From DASPNH01 sp035626675 (GTDB lineage: Bacteria > Desulfobacterota > Binatia > UBA1149 > CAITLU01), in the NCBI GenBank assembly GCA_035626675.1, contig DASPNH010000194.1:1-11038 (forward strand): DNA of 11,038 bases, written 5' to 3'. Position numbers and translations under genes: made by a program. A model generated the notes under the pieces. The model was given only the letters and a program-made list of their open reading frames with translations. It was not told where the DNA came from and made no database searches. Numbering within the stretch: position 1 is the stretch's first letter; each line of letters begins with the position of its first letter. Below, piece by piece: positions 1 through 7,274 of this stretch.

Positions 1-365
<365 letters not shown>

Positions 366-387
366 TCGAAGGTCCCTCGGGAAGAAT

Positions 388-421
388 GCGGCCCCGTCAG
401 GCAACAGCCTGGCGGGGCCGC
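388..421 (+). terminator. Strong intrinsic terminator after the glycine-rich gene
   Basis: A GC-rich inverted repeat pairs 388-402 with 407-421 across a four-base loop (AACA). All 15 positions pair if the single T397-G412 position is read as a G-U wobble in RNA. The hairpin begins 22 bases after the TGA at 363-365 and is followed by a T-containing stretch (TTCGTTTCC). It separates the glycine-rich gene from the HTTM operon, which therefore probably has its own promoter. The U tract is imperfect, so some read-through is possible. Confidence 0.85.
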
Positions 422-603
422 TTCGTTTCCGGCGTCCGTGCAGAGGCGGACGTTCGCCGATCGGGGACGCGCCGATGGCGTATTCCCGGGCGGATCTTCG
501 CGGCTCTACGCTGCTCGGCCTCCGCCACGTGCCCATTCTCTCGTTCTGCGGCGCAGCGGCGGCGTTGCGCTGCGTGCGCGCGTATGGAGCAATCGCCGCC
601 TTG
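422..603. other. Intergenic leader of the HTTM operon
   Basis: This stretch of about 180 bases lies between the terminator and the first HTTM start. It should carry the operon promoter, but I see no convincing -35/-10 pair in this GC-rich sequence. The HTTM frame is open upstream through an in-frame ATG at 475, but the extra residues are Arg/Ala-rich and have no counterpart in the downstream paralogue, so I treat the stretch as non-coding. A GGAG at 586-589 is the only ribosome-binding-like element near the chosen start, and its 14-base spacing is long. Confidence 0.4.
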
Positions 604-2121
604 ATGCTCGCGAGGATCTTCGCGATCGACGCGCGGGCTCTGGCGGCGCTCCGGATCGGCGTGTGCTGCGTGGCGCTGCTGGATCTGACGCTGCGGGTTC
701 CCGATCTTTCGGCGCACTACACCGATCGCGGCATGCTTGCCCGCGCCGATGCCCTGACCTGGTTTCGCGGCTACCACGACTGGACCTTCTGCCTTCACCT
801 GATCGGCGGCGCACTGTGGACGCAGATTGCGCTCTTTGCGCTTCACGCGGCGGCACTGCTGTGCATGCTCGTCGGATGGCACACGCGCGCGGCGTCGGTG
901 GGCGCGTGGCTGCTGACGCTGTCGCTGACGGTTCGCAATCCGTTCCTGAGCTTCGGCGGCGACGTGCTGCTGCGGTCCCTGCTGTTCTGGATGATGCTGG
1001 TGCCGGTGGGGGCAGCGTGGTCGGTCGATGCACGAAGGACATCGGAGCGGCCGCTGAGCTACTGCGGCATCGCCGGCGCGGGCCTGCTCGTACAGGTTTG
1101 GCTCGTGCTCTTCCTGTCGGGTCTTCCCAAGCTCGGCGTCGGGGCGTGGCTGCAGGGGCAGGGCCTGGCCTTCGCGCTCGACCAGGAGGAGACCGCGCGC
1201 CCGCTGGGCTGGTGGCTGCGGAGCCTACCTTCCCTGAACGCGGCGCTGTCGTGGACGACGGTCGTCATCGAGCTCGTGGTCAGCACGCTGCTGTGGCTGC
1301 CGGCATGGTGGCTGCGAGTCGCGTGCGTGATGCTGTGCTGGGCGATGCTTGCAGGGATCTATGCGACCATCGACGTCTACATGTTCCCGATGCTCACTGC
1401 GGTCTCGCTGCTCGTCTTCGTGCCGGCGCGGTCCTGGGACTGGATGGAAGAATCTTTTCTGCGCAGCGACGCGGGTCGGGGGACGCGCGCGGATCACATG
1501 GCGGAGGTGATGTCGCCGGTCGAACCGGAAACGGGTTCATCCACCGCGATACGCTGGTCCGCTGGCCGATACGTACGCGAGGCGCTGGCGGCTCTTGCCA
1601 TCGTCTATCTGGCCGTCTGGAACGTGGGCCTTTGGCGCGGCGGCGAGAGCTACGAGCCACCACAGCCCCTGGCCTGGTTCGGAAGGGCCGCGATGATGCG
1701 GCAGTCGTGGGCGATGTTCACCGAATTCACGCGCACGGGCTGGTTCGATGCGCCGGGCACTCTTGCCGATGGACGAGCCGTCGACCTGCTCGCCGATGGC
1801 GGGCCGCTGCCCGAGCTGGAAGACGCGCTCTCGGCAGCCCAGCAGAAAGGCCGCCCCGCCGACGTGCATGCGGCCTACGGCAGCACGCGCTGGCTGTCGA
1901 CGTTCAAGATCATGCGCCAGTTTCCCGACAAGGACGCGCACTTCGCCTACTACGGCCGCTATCTGTGCCGGGAGTGGAATCGAAGGCATTCCGGCTACGA
2001 TCAGATCGTCGGCTTTCAGATCGTGTTCCACGGCCGCCAGGTCGGGGCCCACCTGGATCGCATGCCCGTGCTCGAGGACTACACATCCACGGTGCTGTGG
2101 ACGCACGACTGCTTTCAATGA
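604..2121 (+). CDS. HTTM-domain (vitamin K-dependent gamma-carboxylase-like) membrane protein, copy 1
   Basis: This is a 505-residue polytopic membrane protein. Residues about 10-280 form an HTTM domain, the transmembrane core shared with human gamma-glutamyl carboxylase (GGCX). Residues about 325-345 add a further membrane segment, followed by a soluble C-terminal module of about 160 residues. Family-like signatures are HYTDRG (38-43), GWHTRA (91-96), GAAWSVD (136-142) and LSGLPKLGVGAWLQG (171-185). K176 lines up, by my recollection of GGCX, with the lysine that deprotonates vitamin K; the histidine before WSVD in GGCX is an alanine here. The C-terminal module holds MFTEFTRTGWFDAPG and YLCREWNRRHSG and ends in LWTHDCF. 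The ATG at 604 is chosen because the second copy starts at the equivalent place; the ribosome site is weak. The stop overlaps the next start (ATGA, 2118-2121), so the pair is probably translationally coupled. Membership of the HTTM superfamily is fairly secure; carboxylase activity is unproven. Confidence 0.85.
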   Translation: MLARIFAIDARALAALRIGVCCVALLDLTLRVPDLSAHYTDRGMLARADALTWFRGYHDWTFCLHLIGGALWTQIALFALHAAALLCMLVGWHTRAASVGAWLLTLSLTVRNPFLSFGGDVLLRSLLFWMMLVPVGAAWSVDARRTSERPLSYCGIAGAGLLVQVWLVLFLSGLPKLGVGAWLQGQGLAFALDQEETARPLGWWLRSLPSLNAALSWTTVVIELVVSTLLWLPAWWLRVACVMLCWAMLAGIYATIDVYMFPMLTAVSLLVFVPARSWDWMEESFLRSDAGRGTRADHMAEVMSPVEPETGSSTAIRWSAGRYVREALAALAIVYLAVWNVGLWRGGESYEPPQPLAWFGRAAMMRQSWAMFTEFTRTGWFDAPGTLADGRAVDLLADGGPLPELEDALSAAQQKGRPADVHAAYGSTRWLSTFKIMRQFPDKDAHFAYYGRYLCREWNRRHSGYDQIVGFQIVFHGRQVGAHLDRMPVLEDYTSTVLWTHDCFQ

Positions 2122-3656
2122 TCGCGACGCTGAAGAGTTGGCTGGCAATCGACCTGCGCTCGCTTGCCGCGCTCCGGATCGGCGTCGCCGTCGTCGCGCT
2201 ATGGGACCTGGGAGTGCGTGCCTGCGACCTTGCCGTCCACTACACCGACGCGGGAACGCTGGCACGACAGGACGTGCTGACGTGGTTCGACAACCGCCAC
2301 GATCTGGCGGTTTCGGTGCATCTGCTCGGCGGCAGCACTGCCATCCAAGCGTTGGTCTTCACGCTGCACGCGGCGGCGCTGCTGGCGATGATGCTGGGAT
2401 GGCACACGCGCGCGGCCACCGCAGCATCCTGGCTGCTGACGCTGTCGCTGCACTTGCGCAATCCGTTCCTTGTCTACGGCGCCGACGTCCTGCTGCGCCT
2501 TCTGATGCTGTGGGGAATCCTGCTGCCACTCGGTGCACGCTGGTCCCTGGATGCGGCCACTGCGCCGGTGGCCGCGCGCGAGCGCACGCACTGCTTCGGC
2601 ATCGCGGCCATCGGAGTGCAGCTGCAGGTGGCGGCGGTGATGTTCATCGCCGGCGCGGCCAAGATGGCGACCCCTTTCTGGCTGCGCGGCGAAGGTCTGG
2701 CCACGGCACTCGATCATGAGTTCCATACCCGGCCGCTGGGGTTCTGGGTGCAGCGCCAGGGATGGCTGGTCAGGCCGCTCAATCACCTGGTGATGGGAAT
2801 CGAGGGCGCCGGCGCGATCCTGGTCTTCGCACCACGGTGGCCGCTTCGAGTCCTCGTAGTGTTGGCGATGTGGGCGATGCTGGCCGGAATCGCCTCGACG
2901 ATGGAGGTGGGATTCTTCGCGCATGCGACGGCGGTTGCGCTTCTGGTGTTCGTGCCGTCGCAGGCCTGGGATCGCATCGCGCGCGCGGTGTCGCGCAGCG
3001 AGCGACTGTCGCGATGGCGCATGCGCGCTTTGGGCCTGACGGCGCGATGGTTCCCGAGCGCGCGCGTCGATGTTGTGGAAAGCGGATCGCGCCTGCCGCG
3101 CCTGCCGCACCTGCTGGCCGAGCTGTTCGCCGCGTGGCTGATCGCGTACACGGCGATCTGGAACGTCGGCTTCTGGTACGACCGCGATTACGAGCCTCCC
3201 GCAGGGTTCGCCGAGCTCGGCTCGGCCCTGTTTCTGTGGCAGCAGTGGGGCATGTTCACGAGCATCGAGACGACGGGATGGTTCGTCGTTCCCGGAAATC
3301 TCGAAGACGGTCGCAGTATCGATCTGATGGCGAATCGCGGCCGGCTGCCGACGCTCGAGCAGGCCATGGAGCAGCCGCCTGACTACCGGAGGCCGCAGCA
3401 CATCGCCGAGCGTCTGCCCAACATCCACTGGCAGGCCCACTTCGCCACGATGGTGCTGGCGCCCGACCAGCCAGGGCCATTTCGCTACTACTCCCGATAT
3501 CTGTGCCGCGAATGGAACCGCAGGCACTCCGGGGGCCAAGCGCTTCGCACGCTGCAGATCATCTACATGACGCGACCCACGCAGCCGCATCCGGCCGCTC
3601 ACGCCGAGACAGAGTATGAGCGTCGCGTATTGTGGACCCATGACTGTTTTGGATAA
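2118..3656 (+). CDS. HTTM-domain (vitamin K-dependent gamma-carboxylase-like) membrane protein, copy 2
   Basis: This 512-residue paralogue of the preceding gene matches it end to end at roughly half of positions in the N-terminal core. Shared blocks include LAALRIGV (16-23), HYTD (41-44), LTWF (54-57), GWHTRAA (94-100), RNPFL (114-118), GARWSLD (139-145) and FIAGAAKMATPFWLRG (176-191). K182 is the equivalent of the GGCX vitamin-K base. A late membrane segment (about 332-352) precedes the same C-terminal module, with QQWGMF, TTGWFVVPGNLEDGR, YLCREWNRRHSG and a terminal LWTHDCF. C463 and C510 match C455 and C503 of copy 1. The start is fixed by the ATGA overlap with copy 1, and MIATLKSWLAIDLRSLAALR is a typical membrane-protein N-terminus. 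The pair looks like an old tandem duplication whose copies diverged but kept all main motifs, which suggests either a heterodimer or two substrates. Enzymatic activity is not established from sequence. Confidence 0.87.
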   Translation: MIATLKSWLAIDLRSLAALRIGVAVVALWDLGVRACDLAVHYTDAGTLARQDVLTWFDNRHDLAVSVHLLGGSTAIQALVFTLHAAALLAMMLGWHTRAATAASWLLTLSLHLRNPFLVYGADVLLRLLMLWGILLPLGARWSLDAATAPVAARERTHCFGIAAIGVQLQVAAVMFIAGAAKMATPFWLRGEGLATALDHEFHTRPLGFWVQRQGWLVRPLNHLVMGIEGAGAILVFAPRWPLRVLVVLAMWAMLAGIASTMEVGFFAHATAVALLVFVPSQAWDRIARAVSRSERLSRWRMRALGLTARWFPSARVDVVESGSRLPRLPHLLAELFAAWLIAYTAIWNVGFWYDRDYEPPAGFAELGSALFLWQQWGMFTSIETTGWFVVPGNLEDGRSIDLMANRGRLPTLEQAMEQPPDYRRPQHIAERLPNIHWQAHFATMVLAPDQPGPFRYYSRYLCREWNRRHSGGQALRTLQIIYMTRPTQPHPAAHAETEYERRVLWTHDCFG

Positions 3657-6600
3657 GACGCAGGCAGGAGGACTCGACATCATGAGCTCGACCGAAGAAC
3701 GCCTCAGCCATCTGGAGCACGAATGCATCTCTTTGCGGCGCCGCGTGCGTTCGCTGCAGGGAGCACTGGGCGGAGTCGGCGTGTTGGCACTCTCGGCACT
3801 GCTCCTCGGTGATGCCGTCGGACAGCCGCAGCCGCCAGCGGCTCCGCCCGTGGATTGGGATGCGCTGGACACGGAGTCCGTGCTTCCACCGATTGCCGAA
3901 GTGATTCGCGCGCGCCGGTTCGAGGTCGTCGGCAAGGACGAGCGCAAGTTCGTCGCAGCGATGGGCACGACTCCCGAGGGCCACGGTTTCGTCGAGACGT
4001 GGACCGCGTCGGACAAGCGCACGATGCGAGCGGGATCTTCGAGTCCCGACGGCGATGGCGACCTGACGCTGTTCGACGGCGCCGACAACATGCTGATGCA
4101 TGCCGGCGCGGCGCAGCACGCAGGCGGAGAGCTGCGCATCGGCGGAAAGCCCGGCCGCATTGCAGCGCACCTCGGCGCCGATCCGAAAGGCGACGGCGAG
4201 CTGCGCCTGACGAATTCCGGCGGCTTCGATTTCGCCCGGATCGGGACGGACCAGACCTCCTCCGGCATGGTTTCGATCCTCGACGAGGACGGCCACCGCC
4301 TGGCCTCGCTGACCAAGAGCGATCGCGGAGCAGCGCACTTCGAGCTGTTCAACGAGATCGGGTCGCGGCTCTTCGACTTGACGATCGACCACGCACGGTC
4401 GGCCACGCTCATGGTCGGCAACGCCGAAGGGCTCGTGATCAACACCTGGCCACCGACCGGGCCGGTCGAGGATCGCGGCGATCTGCCGCCGGCGCCGCCG
4501 CATCTTTCCGGGGATGCGGAAGGCACGCCGGCCGCGCCGGCGCCCGCTCCGGCAGCGCCGACCGCACCCTGAGGACGCGCGGGCCGCGCGCATTCCGGTG
4601 GATACGGTCGTTTCCTTCCAGCCGTTTCGCACGGCACGGATTGGTGCGGGCCGGTGCCCACGCAATCGGCCGGCGCGCATATCCGGCTCGGACGATGACT
4701 CGATACGCTCCTTGTCCTGCTGGCCGCCGAGCTCGGACGCCAGCGTGCACGCCTCGAAGTAGCTGCCCTGGGTCATGCGGCAGGCCAGCAATGCCCACGC
4801 CAGCGCTTCGCGCCTTTCTGCCTCGCTGCCCGTGGCAAGGATCTGAGCCAGCGGCAGGTACAATCGCGGCTGTGCGACCGTTGCCTGCGTGGTCTGGCGC
4901 AGCATCGTCAGCGCCTCTTCGCGGCGGCCCGATTCGATCATGTCCCTGGCAGCGGCAAGGTCGCGCTTGGCTCGGACCGCATCGGTGGGCAGGGGCTCGC
5001 TGCACTCGCGCCGTGTCCACGTGACCGCTGCGGTTGCCGGCACGGGTTCGAGGTCGGTGCGAACGGCCGCGAACATCCGCACGTCCCCGCTCGCATCGCT
5101 GACCTCGTAGAGGGAACGGTTCGAGGGCTTGGTGCACAGGACACTGGCGACCAGCGATTCCATCTCGTCGCCCTGGCTCCAGAAGGCGGCAGCCTGCTCG
5201 GGTTCGGGAAGCATGCGGTGGATCTTGGCGGGGTTCCATCCCACCACGTGCCGCTTTGCCACGAAGTGCGCCAGCACGCGAAGCGGCGGCAGGGTGTCCG
5301 CGAACATGCCCGGCGACCACGCCACGTTGTGATCGAAGACATGCCCGGCGCGCAGAGCCAGGCCGGGAACGGTGGGCGCCAGAATGCGCGGATTGACCTC
5401 GTCGAAGATGGTCGTGCCGCTGAGACCGATCGCTCCGGCCAGCACGAGCGACAGTGCCAGGCCAAGCGGCGCGGAGGCCCAGCCGCGCGTCAGCTGTTGC
5501 CAGCCGGCCGCCGCCAGCAGCGCTGCCGGAATGGCGATCTCCACACCGGCGCCATGAATGCGATCGTATCGCACCAGCAGCGCAGCGCTCAGGCACGCCA
5601 GCACGAACAGCAGCAGCGGCCGCGCCGCCGGCGAGCGCACGGCCGCCACGATGCACGCGAGCAGACCCACGGCAGCCAGGGCCGAGCCTATGGGCTCCAC
5701 GAAGAGATCGCCCCACAGACCGATGGAGGCACGCGGCGCGGCGAACATCGACAGCAATGCTCCGATGACGAGAGCCGTGCGATCCTGCAGCACGAGATCG
5801 CGCGAACCCGGTATCAGAAACGGCGCCACGCGTCCGGAGTAGATCGCCTCGACAGTGGTCAGGGACAGCGTGTGGTCACCGAGGTGCTGCCACCAGGTCA
5901 CGTGCTGCCCCATCGCGGGGATGGCAGCGGCGGCGAAGAAGCACAGTGCCGCGATGGCGGCTGTGCGGGAGCGCAGGATGGCAGGAAGCGAGAGGGCCGC
6001 CAAGCAGAGCACCGGCGGCAACGACGGCCACGAATGCATGGCCAGGCCTGCGGTGGCGCCGAGCGCCGCAGCAGCGGCCGGCGACTCTCCGCTGCGGACG
6101 CGTTGTGCAAAGTACAGCGCGAGCGCGACCAGCGCCGACGCCACGAAATGTCCCGGCGCCAGCGGCCGCACCAGCACGATCGGCGACCACAGCAGCACCG
6201 CCGAGGCCACGATCGCTGCCGACTGCCCAAGGCGCCGTGCAACCACCTGACCGACCAGGACGCACACGGCCGCCGTCCAGCACGCGGCGATGGTCTGTGC
6301 GCGTGCCAGTTCCAGAACGTCCCATCCCAGCAGGCCCTGTCCGAACAGGACGCCGGGCATGTAGCCCTGACCTGTCCAGCAGCTCGAAGTCAGCAGGTTG
6401 ATGACCGGCTCGGCCAGATCTTCGTAGCAGAAATATCCGCTCAGATAGTCGACGGCGTCGCCCAGACGATAGGAGCGCAGCGAGAGCGGCAGCCGAACGG
6501 CGAGCCAGACGGCCGCCAGCACGGCGGCGCCGTACGGGATGACGATGCGGGGCCGGCTGGCGGCTCGCAGCAAACCCTCCAGCAGCAGCGCGATCACTAC

Positions 6601-7044
6601 CGCCGCCACCAGTGCGGCCACGAAGCCCAGCTGCATCGGCCGCGACATCCACGGTGCTGCCAGTGACGCGGCGGCAAGGAGCGCGCCCGATAGCAGCAGC
6701 CAGATGCGCAGCACCGGCGAGCCATTCACGGCCTGGCGCGGCGCACGCAGCGCCGCTTCACGATCGGCAGGGTGCTCGGCCGATGTGCGCCTGAGCGTGC
6801 CGGCGACGATCAGAGCCGCTCCCAGCAATAGCGCCGTCAGGCGCCGCACCACCCAGTCCAGCGCAACGCCGGGGAAGAGCCTTTCCTGCAGCGTCGGAAC
6901 GGCCACCAGCACCGGCAGCGGCGTGGAGGTCGGAGGGTCGTAGAGAGGAAGCAGCGAAACGGCGATGGCGCCAATGCCCGCCAGCACCGCCGCGATCCGT
7001 ACCAGGATCAGCACGCCGGGCGGCATCATCGCACCGGGCGCCAT
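3559..7044 (-). CDS. Large polytopic membrane protein with TPR-like tail; frame lacks a stop until 3559
   Basis: Read leftwards from ATG at 7044, the first about 560 residues contain roughly 14-16 hydrophobic helices. A loop with several acidic residues (RLGDAVDYLSGYFCYEDLAEP) follows the fifth. This layout resembles GT-C glycosyltransferases and other polytopic transferases, but I see no diagnostic motif, so the function is unassigned. A soluble part follows, then an Ala/Arg/Glu-rich helical stretch that looks TPR-like (AAARDMIESGRREEALTMLR, then REALAWALLACRM). Sensible protein sequence ends near position 4690, about residue 785. Beyond that the frame meets no stop until 3559 (1161 codons). 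The remainder is codon-for-codon antisense to the repeat-protein gene and looks like shadow sequence. I therefore regard about 4690-7044 as the real gene and the leftward extension as doubtful. The start is uncertain: a TTG at 7110 and further ATGs at 7029 and 7026 are alternatives, none with a good ribosome site. Confidence 0.65.
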   Translation of the reverse strand: MAPGAMMPPGVLILVRIAAVLAGIGAIAVSLLPLYDPPTSTPLPVLVAVPTLQERLFPGVALDWVVRRLTALLLGAALIVAGTLRRTSAEHPADREAALRAPRQAVNGSPVLRIWLLLSGALLAAASLAAPWMSRPMQLGFVAALVAAVVIALLLEGLLRAASRPRIVIPYGAAVLAAVWLAVRLPLSLRSYRLGDAVDYLSGYFCYEDLAEPVINLLTSSCWTGQGYMPGVLFGQGLLGWDVLELARAQTIAACWTAAVCVLVGQVVARRLGQSAAIVASAVLLWSPIVLVRPLAPGHFVASALVALALYFAQRVRSGESPAAAAALGATAGLAMHSWPSLPPVLCLAALSLPAILRSRTAAIAALCFFAAAAIPAMGQHVTWWQHLGDHTLSLTTVEAIYSGRVAPFLIPGSRDLVLQDRTALVIGALLSMFAAPRASIGLWGDLFVEPIGSALAAVGLLACIVAAVRSPAARPLLLFVLACLSAALLVRYDRIHGAGVEIAIPAALLAAAGWQQLTRGWASAPLGLALSLVLAGAIGLSGTTIFDEVNPRILAPTVPGLALRAGHVFDHNVAWSPGMFADTLPPLRVLAHFVAKRHVVGWNPAKIHRMLPEPEQAAAFWSQGDEMESLVASVLCTKPSNRSLYEVSDASGDVRMFAAVRTDLEPVPATAAVTWTRRECSEPLPTDAVRAKRDLAAARDMIESGRREEALTMLRQTTQATVAQPRLYLPLAQILATGSEAERREALAWALLACRMTQGSYFEACTLASELGGQQDKERIESSSEPDMRAGRLRGHRPAPIRAVRNGWKETTVSTGMRAARASSGCGRRCRSGRRRGRRAFRIPGKMRRRRRQIAAILDRPGRWPGVDHEPFGVADHERGRPCVVDRQVEEPRPDLVEQLEVRCSAIALGQRGQAVAVLVEDRNHAGGGLVRPDPGEIEAAGIRQAQLAVAFRIGAEVRCNAAGLSADAQLSACVLRRAGMHQHVVGAVEQRQVAIAVGTRRSRSHRALVRRGPRLDETVALGSRAHRCDELALVLADDLEPARANHFGNRWKHGLRVQRIPIHGRSRWRLRLSDGITEEQCRECQHADSAQCSLQRTHAAPQRDAFVLQMAEAFFGRAHDVESSCLRLIQNSHGSTIRDAHTLSRRERPDAAAWVASCR
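3666..3671 (+). promoter_or_regulatory. Shine-Dalgarno site AGGAGG
   Basis: A perfect AGGAGG lies 10 bases before the ATG at 3682. It decides that start over the in-frame upstream start at 3616, which would overlap the end of the second HTTM gene. Confidence 0.85.
3682..4572 (+). CDS. Membrane-anchored coiled-coil protein with beta-type repeats
   Basis: This is a 296-residue protein of unrecognised family. Residues 1-27 are charged and heptad-like (EERLSHLEHECISLRRRVRSL), suggesting a short cytoplasmic coiled coil. Residues 29-46 are a hydrophobic segment that would act as a signal anchor, so the rest should face the periplasm or exterior. After a Pro/Ala linker (about 48-58), residues about 78-235 hold some five imperfect units of about 22-30 residues. 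They follow a pattern like hydrophobic-x-hydrophobic-x3-4-Gly-x3-Ala-x-hydrophobic-Gly (for example LTLFDGADNMLMHAG, LRLTNSGGFDFARIG, VSILDEDGHRLASL), which suggests a repetitive beta fold. The tail (about 268-296) is Pro/Ala-rich. It starts 25 bases after the second HTTM stop with a perfect ribosome site, so it is the third gene of that operon and may be a partner or substrate of the HTTM pair. Its whole length is overlapped in antisense by the open frame of the downstream minus-strand gene. Confidence 0.8.
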   Translation: MSSTEERLSHLEHECISLRRRVRSLQGALGGVGVLALSALLLGDAVGQPQPPAAPPVDWDALDTESVLPPIAEVIRARRFEVVGKDERKFVAAMGTTPEGHGFVETWTASDKRTMRAGSSSPDGDGDLTLFDGADNMLMHAGAAQHAGGELRIGGKPGRIAAHLGADPKGDGELRLTNSGGFDFARIGTDQTSSGMVSILDEDGHRLASLTKSDRGAAHFELFNEIGSRLFDLTIDHARSATLMVGNAEGLVINTWPPTGPVEDRGDLPPAPPHLSGDAEGTPAAPAPAPAAPTAP

Positions 7045-7127
7045 CGTCGTTGCGCAGCCGCCACGTGCGGGGAGGTAGCCGCGCCGCGACGACAGCGCAA
7101 GGGCGTGCAACGTCTAGGAAAACCGCA

Positions 7128-7156
7128 TTGTTGCAGAACGGTCCTTTTGGTATCAG
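7128..7156 (+). promoter_or_regulatory. Possible sigma-70-type promoter for the aminotransferase operon
   Basis: TTGTTG (7128-7133) and TATCAG (7151-7156) are separated by 17 bases, in the least GC-rich part of the divergent region. The match to TTGACA/TATAAT is only moderate (4 of 6 in the first hexamer, 3 of 6 in the second), so this is a weak call. One copy of the 12-bp repeat (7130-7141) would sit across the -35 element and spacer. Confidence 0.3.
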
Positions 7157-7183
7157 GGCTGCGGCAGCTCCGTTGCGCAACGG
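7130..7183. repeat. Two copies of a GTTGC-NN-AACGG element, 42 bp apart
   Basis: Positions 7130-7141 (GTTGCAGAACGG) and 7172-7183 (GTTGCGCAACGG) match at 10 of 12 bases, differing only in the two central bases. Their starts are 42 bases apart, about four helical turns, which would place both on the same DNA face. Each has GTT and AAC half-sites around four central bases. A weaker version (GTTGCGCAGCCG, 7049-7060) lies just upstream of the minus-strand start. This arrangement is typical of regulator-binding operators, but the binding protein is unknown. Confidence 0.45.
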
Positions 7184-7199
7184 CGCGGCGGCCGCAGCC
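7157..7199. promoter_or_regulatory. Extended inverted repeat (operator or RNA hairpin)
   Basis: The outer arms GGCTGCGGC (7157-7165) and GCCGCAGCC (7191-7199) are perfect nine-base complements. Between them, off-centre, lies a perfect 14-base palindrome CCGTTGCGCAACGG (7170-7183). As DNA it is a candidate operator. As RNA from a promoter at about 7128-7156 it would form a two-tier hairpin near the 5' end of the aminotransferase leader. No U tract follows it, so it does not look like a simple terminator. Confidence 0.5.
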
Positions 7200-7261
7200 A
7201 ACAGGCCATCGATGAAGCTTCCCACCGTGCGTCGTGAGGCGGCCGACCTGCCGGCAATCGC

Positions 7262-7267
7262 AGGAGG
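7262..7267 (+). promoter_or_regulatory. Shine-Dalgarno site AGGAGG
   Basis: A perfect AGGAGG sits 7 bases before the ATG at 7275 and selects that start over the in-frame ATG at 7212 and earlier start codons. Confidence 0.85.
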
Positions 7268-7274
7268 AGCTCCG

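Larger units (their letters stand above)
7045..7274. other. Divergent intergenic region
   Basis: This stretch of about 230 bases separates the divergent membrane-protein and aminotransferase genes and should contain promoters for both. It is locally less GC-rich at about 7110-7156. It carries a possible sigma-70-like promoter, an extended inverted repeat and a pair of 12-bp repeats, listed separately. The aminotransferase frame is open across it, but the encoded residues are Ala/Arg-rich and the strong ribosome site sits at 7262, so I take it as non-coding. Confidence 0.5.

Noticed and set aside
475..603. Upstream extension of the first HTTM gene from ATG 475 (43 extra residues)
   Set aside because: The extra segment is Arg/Ala-rich, has no counterpart in the paralogue and no ribosome site; alignment of the two copies places the start at 604.
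438..2117. Long plus-strand open frame leading into the second HTTM gene
   Set aside because: It overlaps the first HTTM gene out of frame and translates to Arg/Ala/Gly-rich shadow sequence; only the part from 2118 is a convincing protein.
4576..4590. Hairpin CGCGCG-GGC-CGCGCG just after the repeat-protein stop, as a terminator
   Set aside because: The stem is six pairs with a three-base loop and no T tract on either strand; simple CG-rich sequence can give this by chance.
2199..4661. 820-residue minus-strand open frame antisense to the HTTM operon
   Set aside because: It is antisense to two well-supported genes, rich in Arg/Pro/Ser, with no recognisable domain or hydrophobic pattern.
5218..6666. 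482-residue plus-strand open frame inside the membrane-protein gene
   Set aside because: It is rich in Arg, Gln, His and Gly with no hydrophobic periodicity, and is antisense to a clear run of membrane helices.
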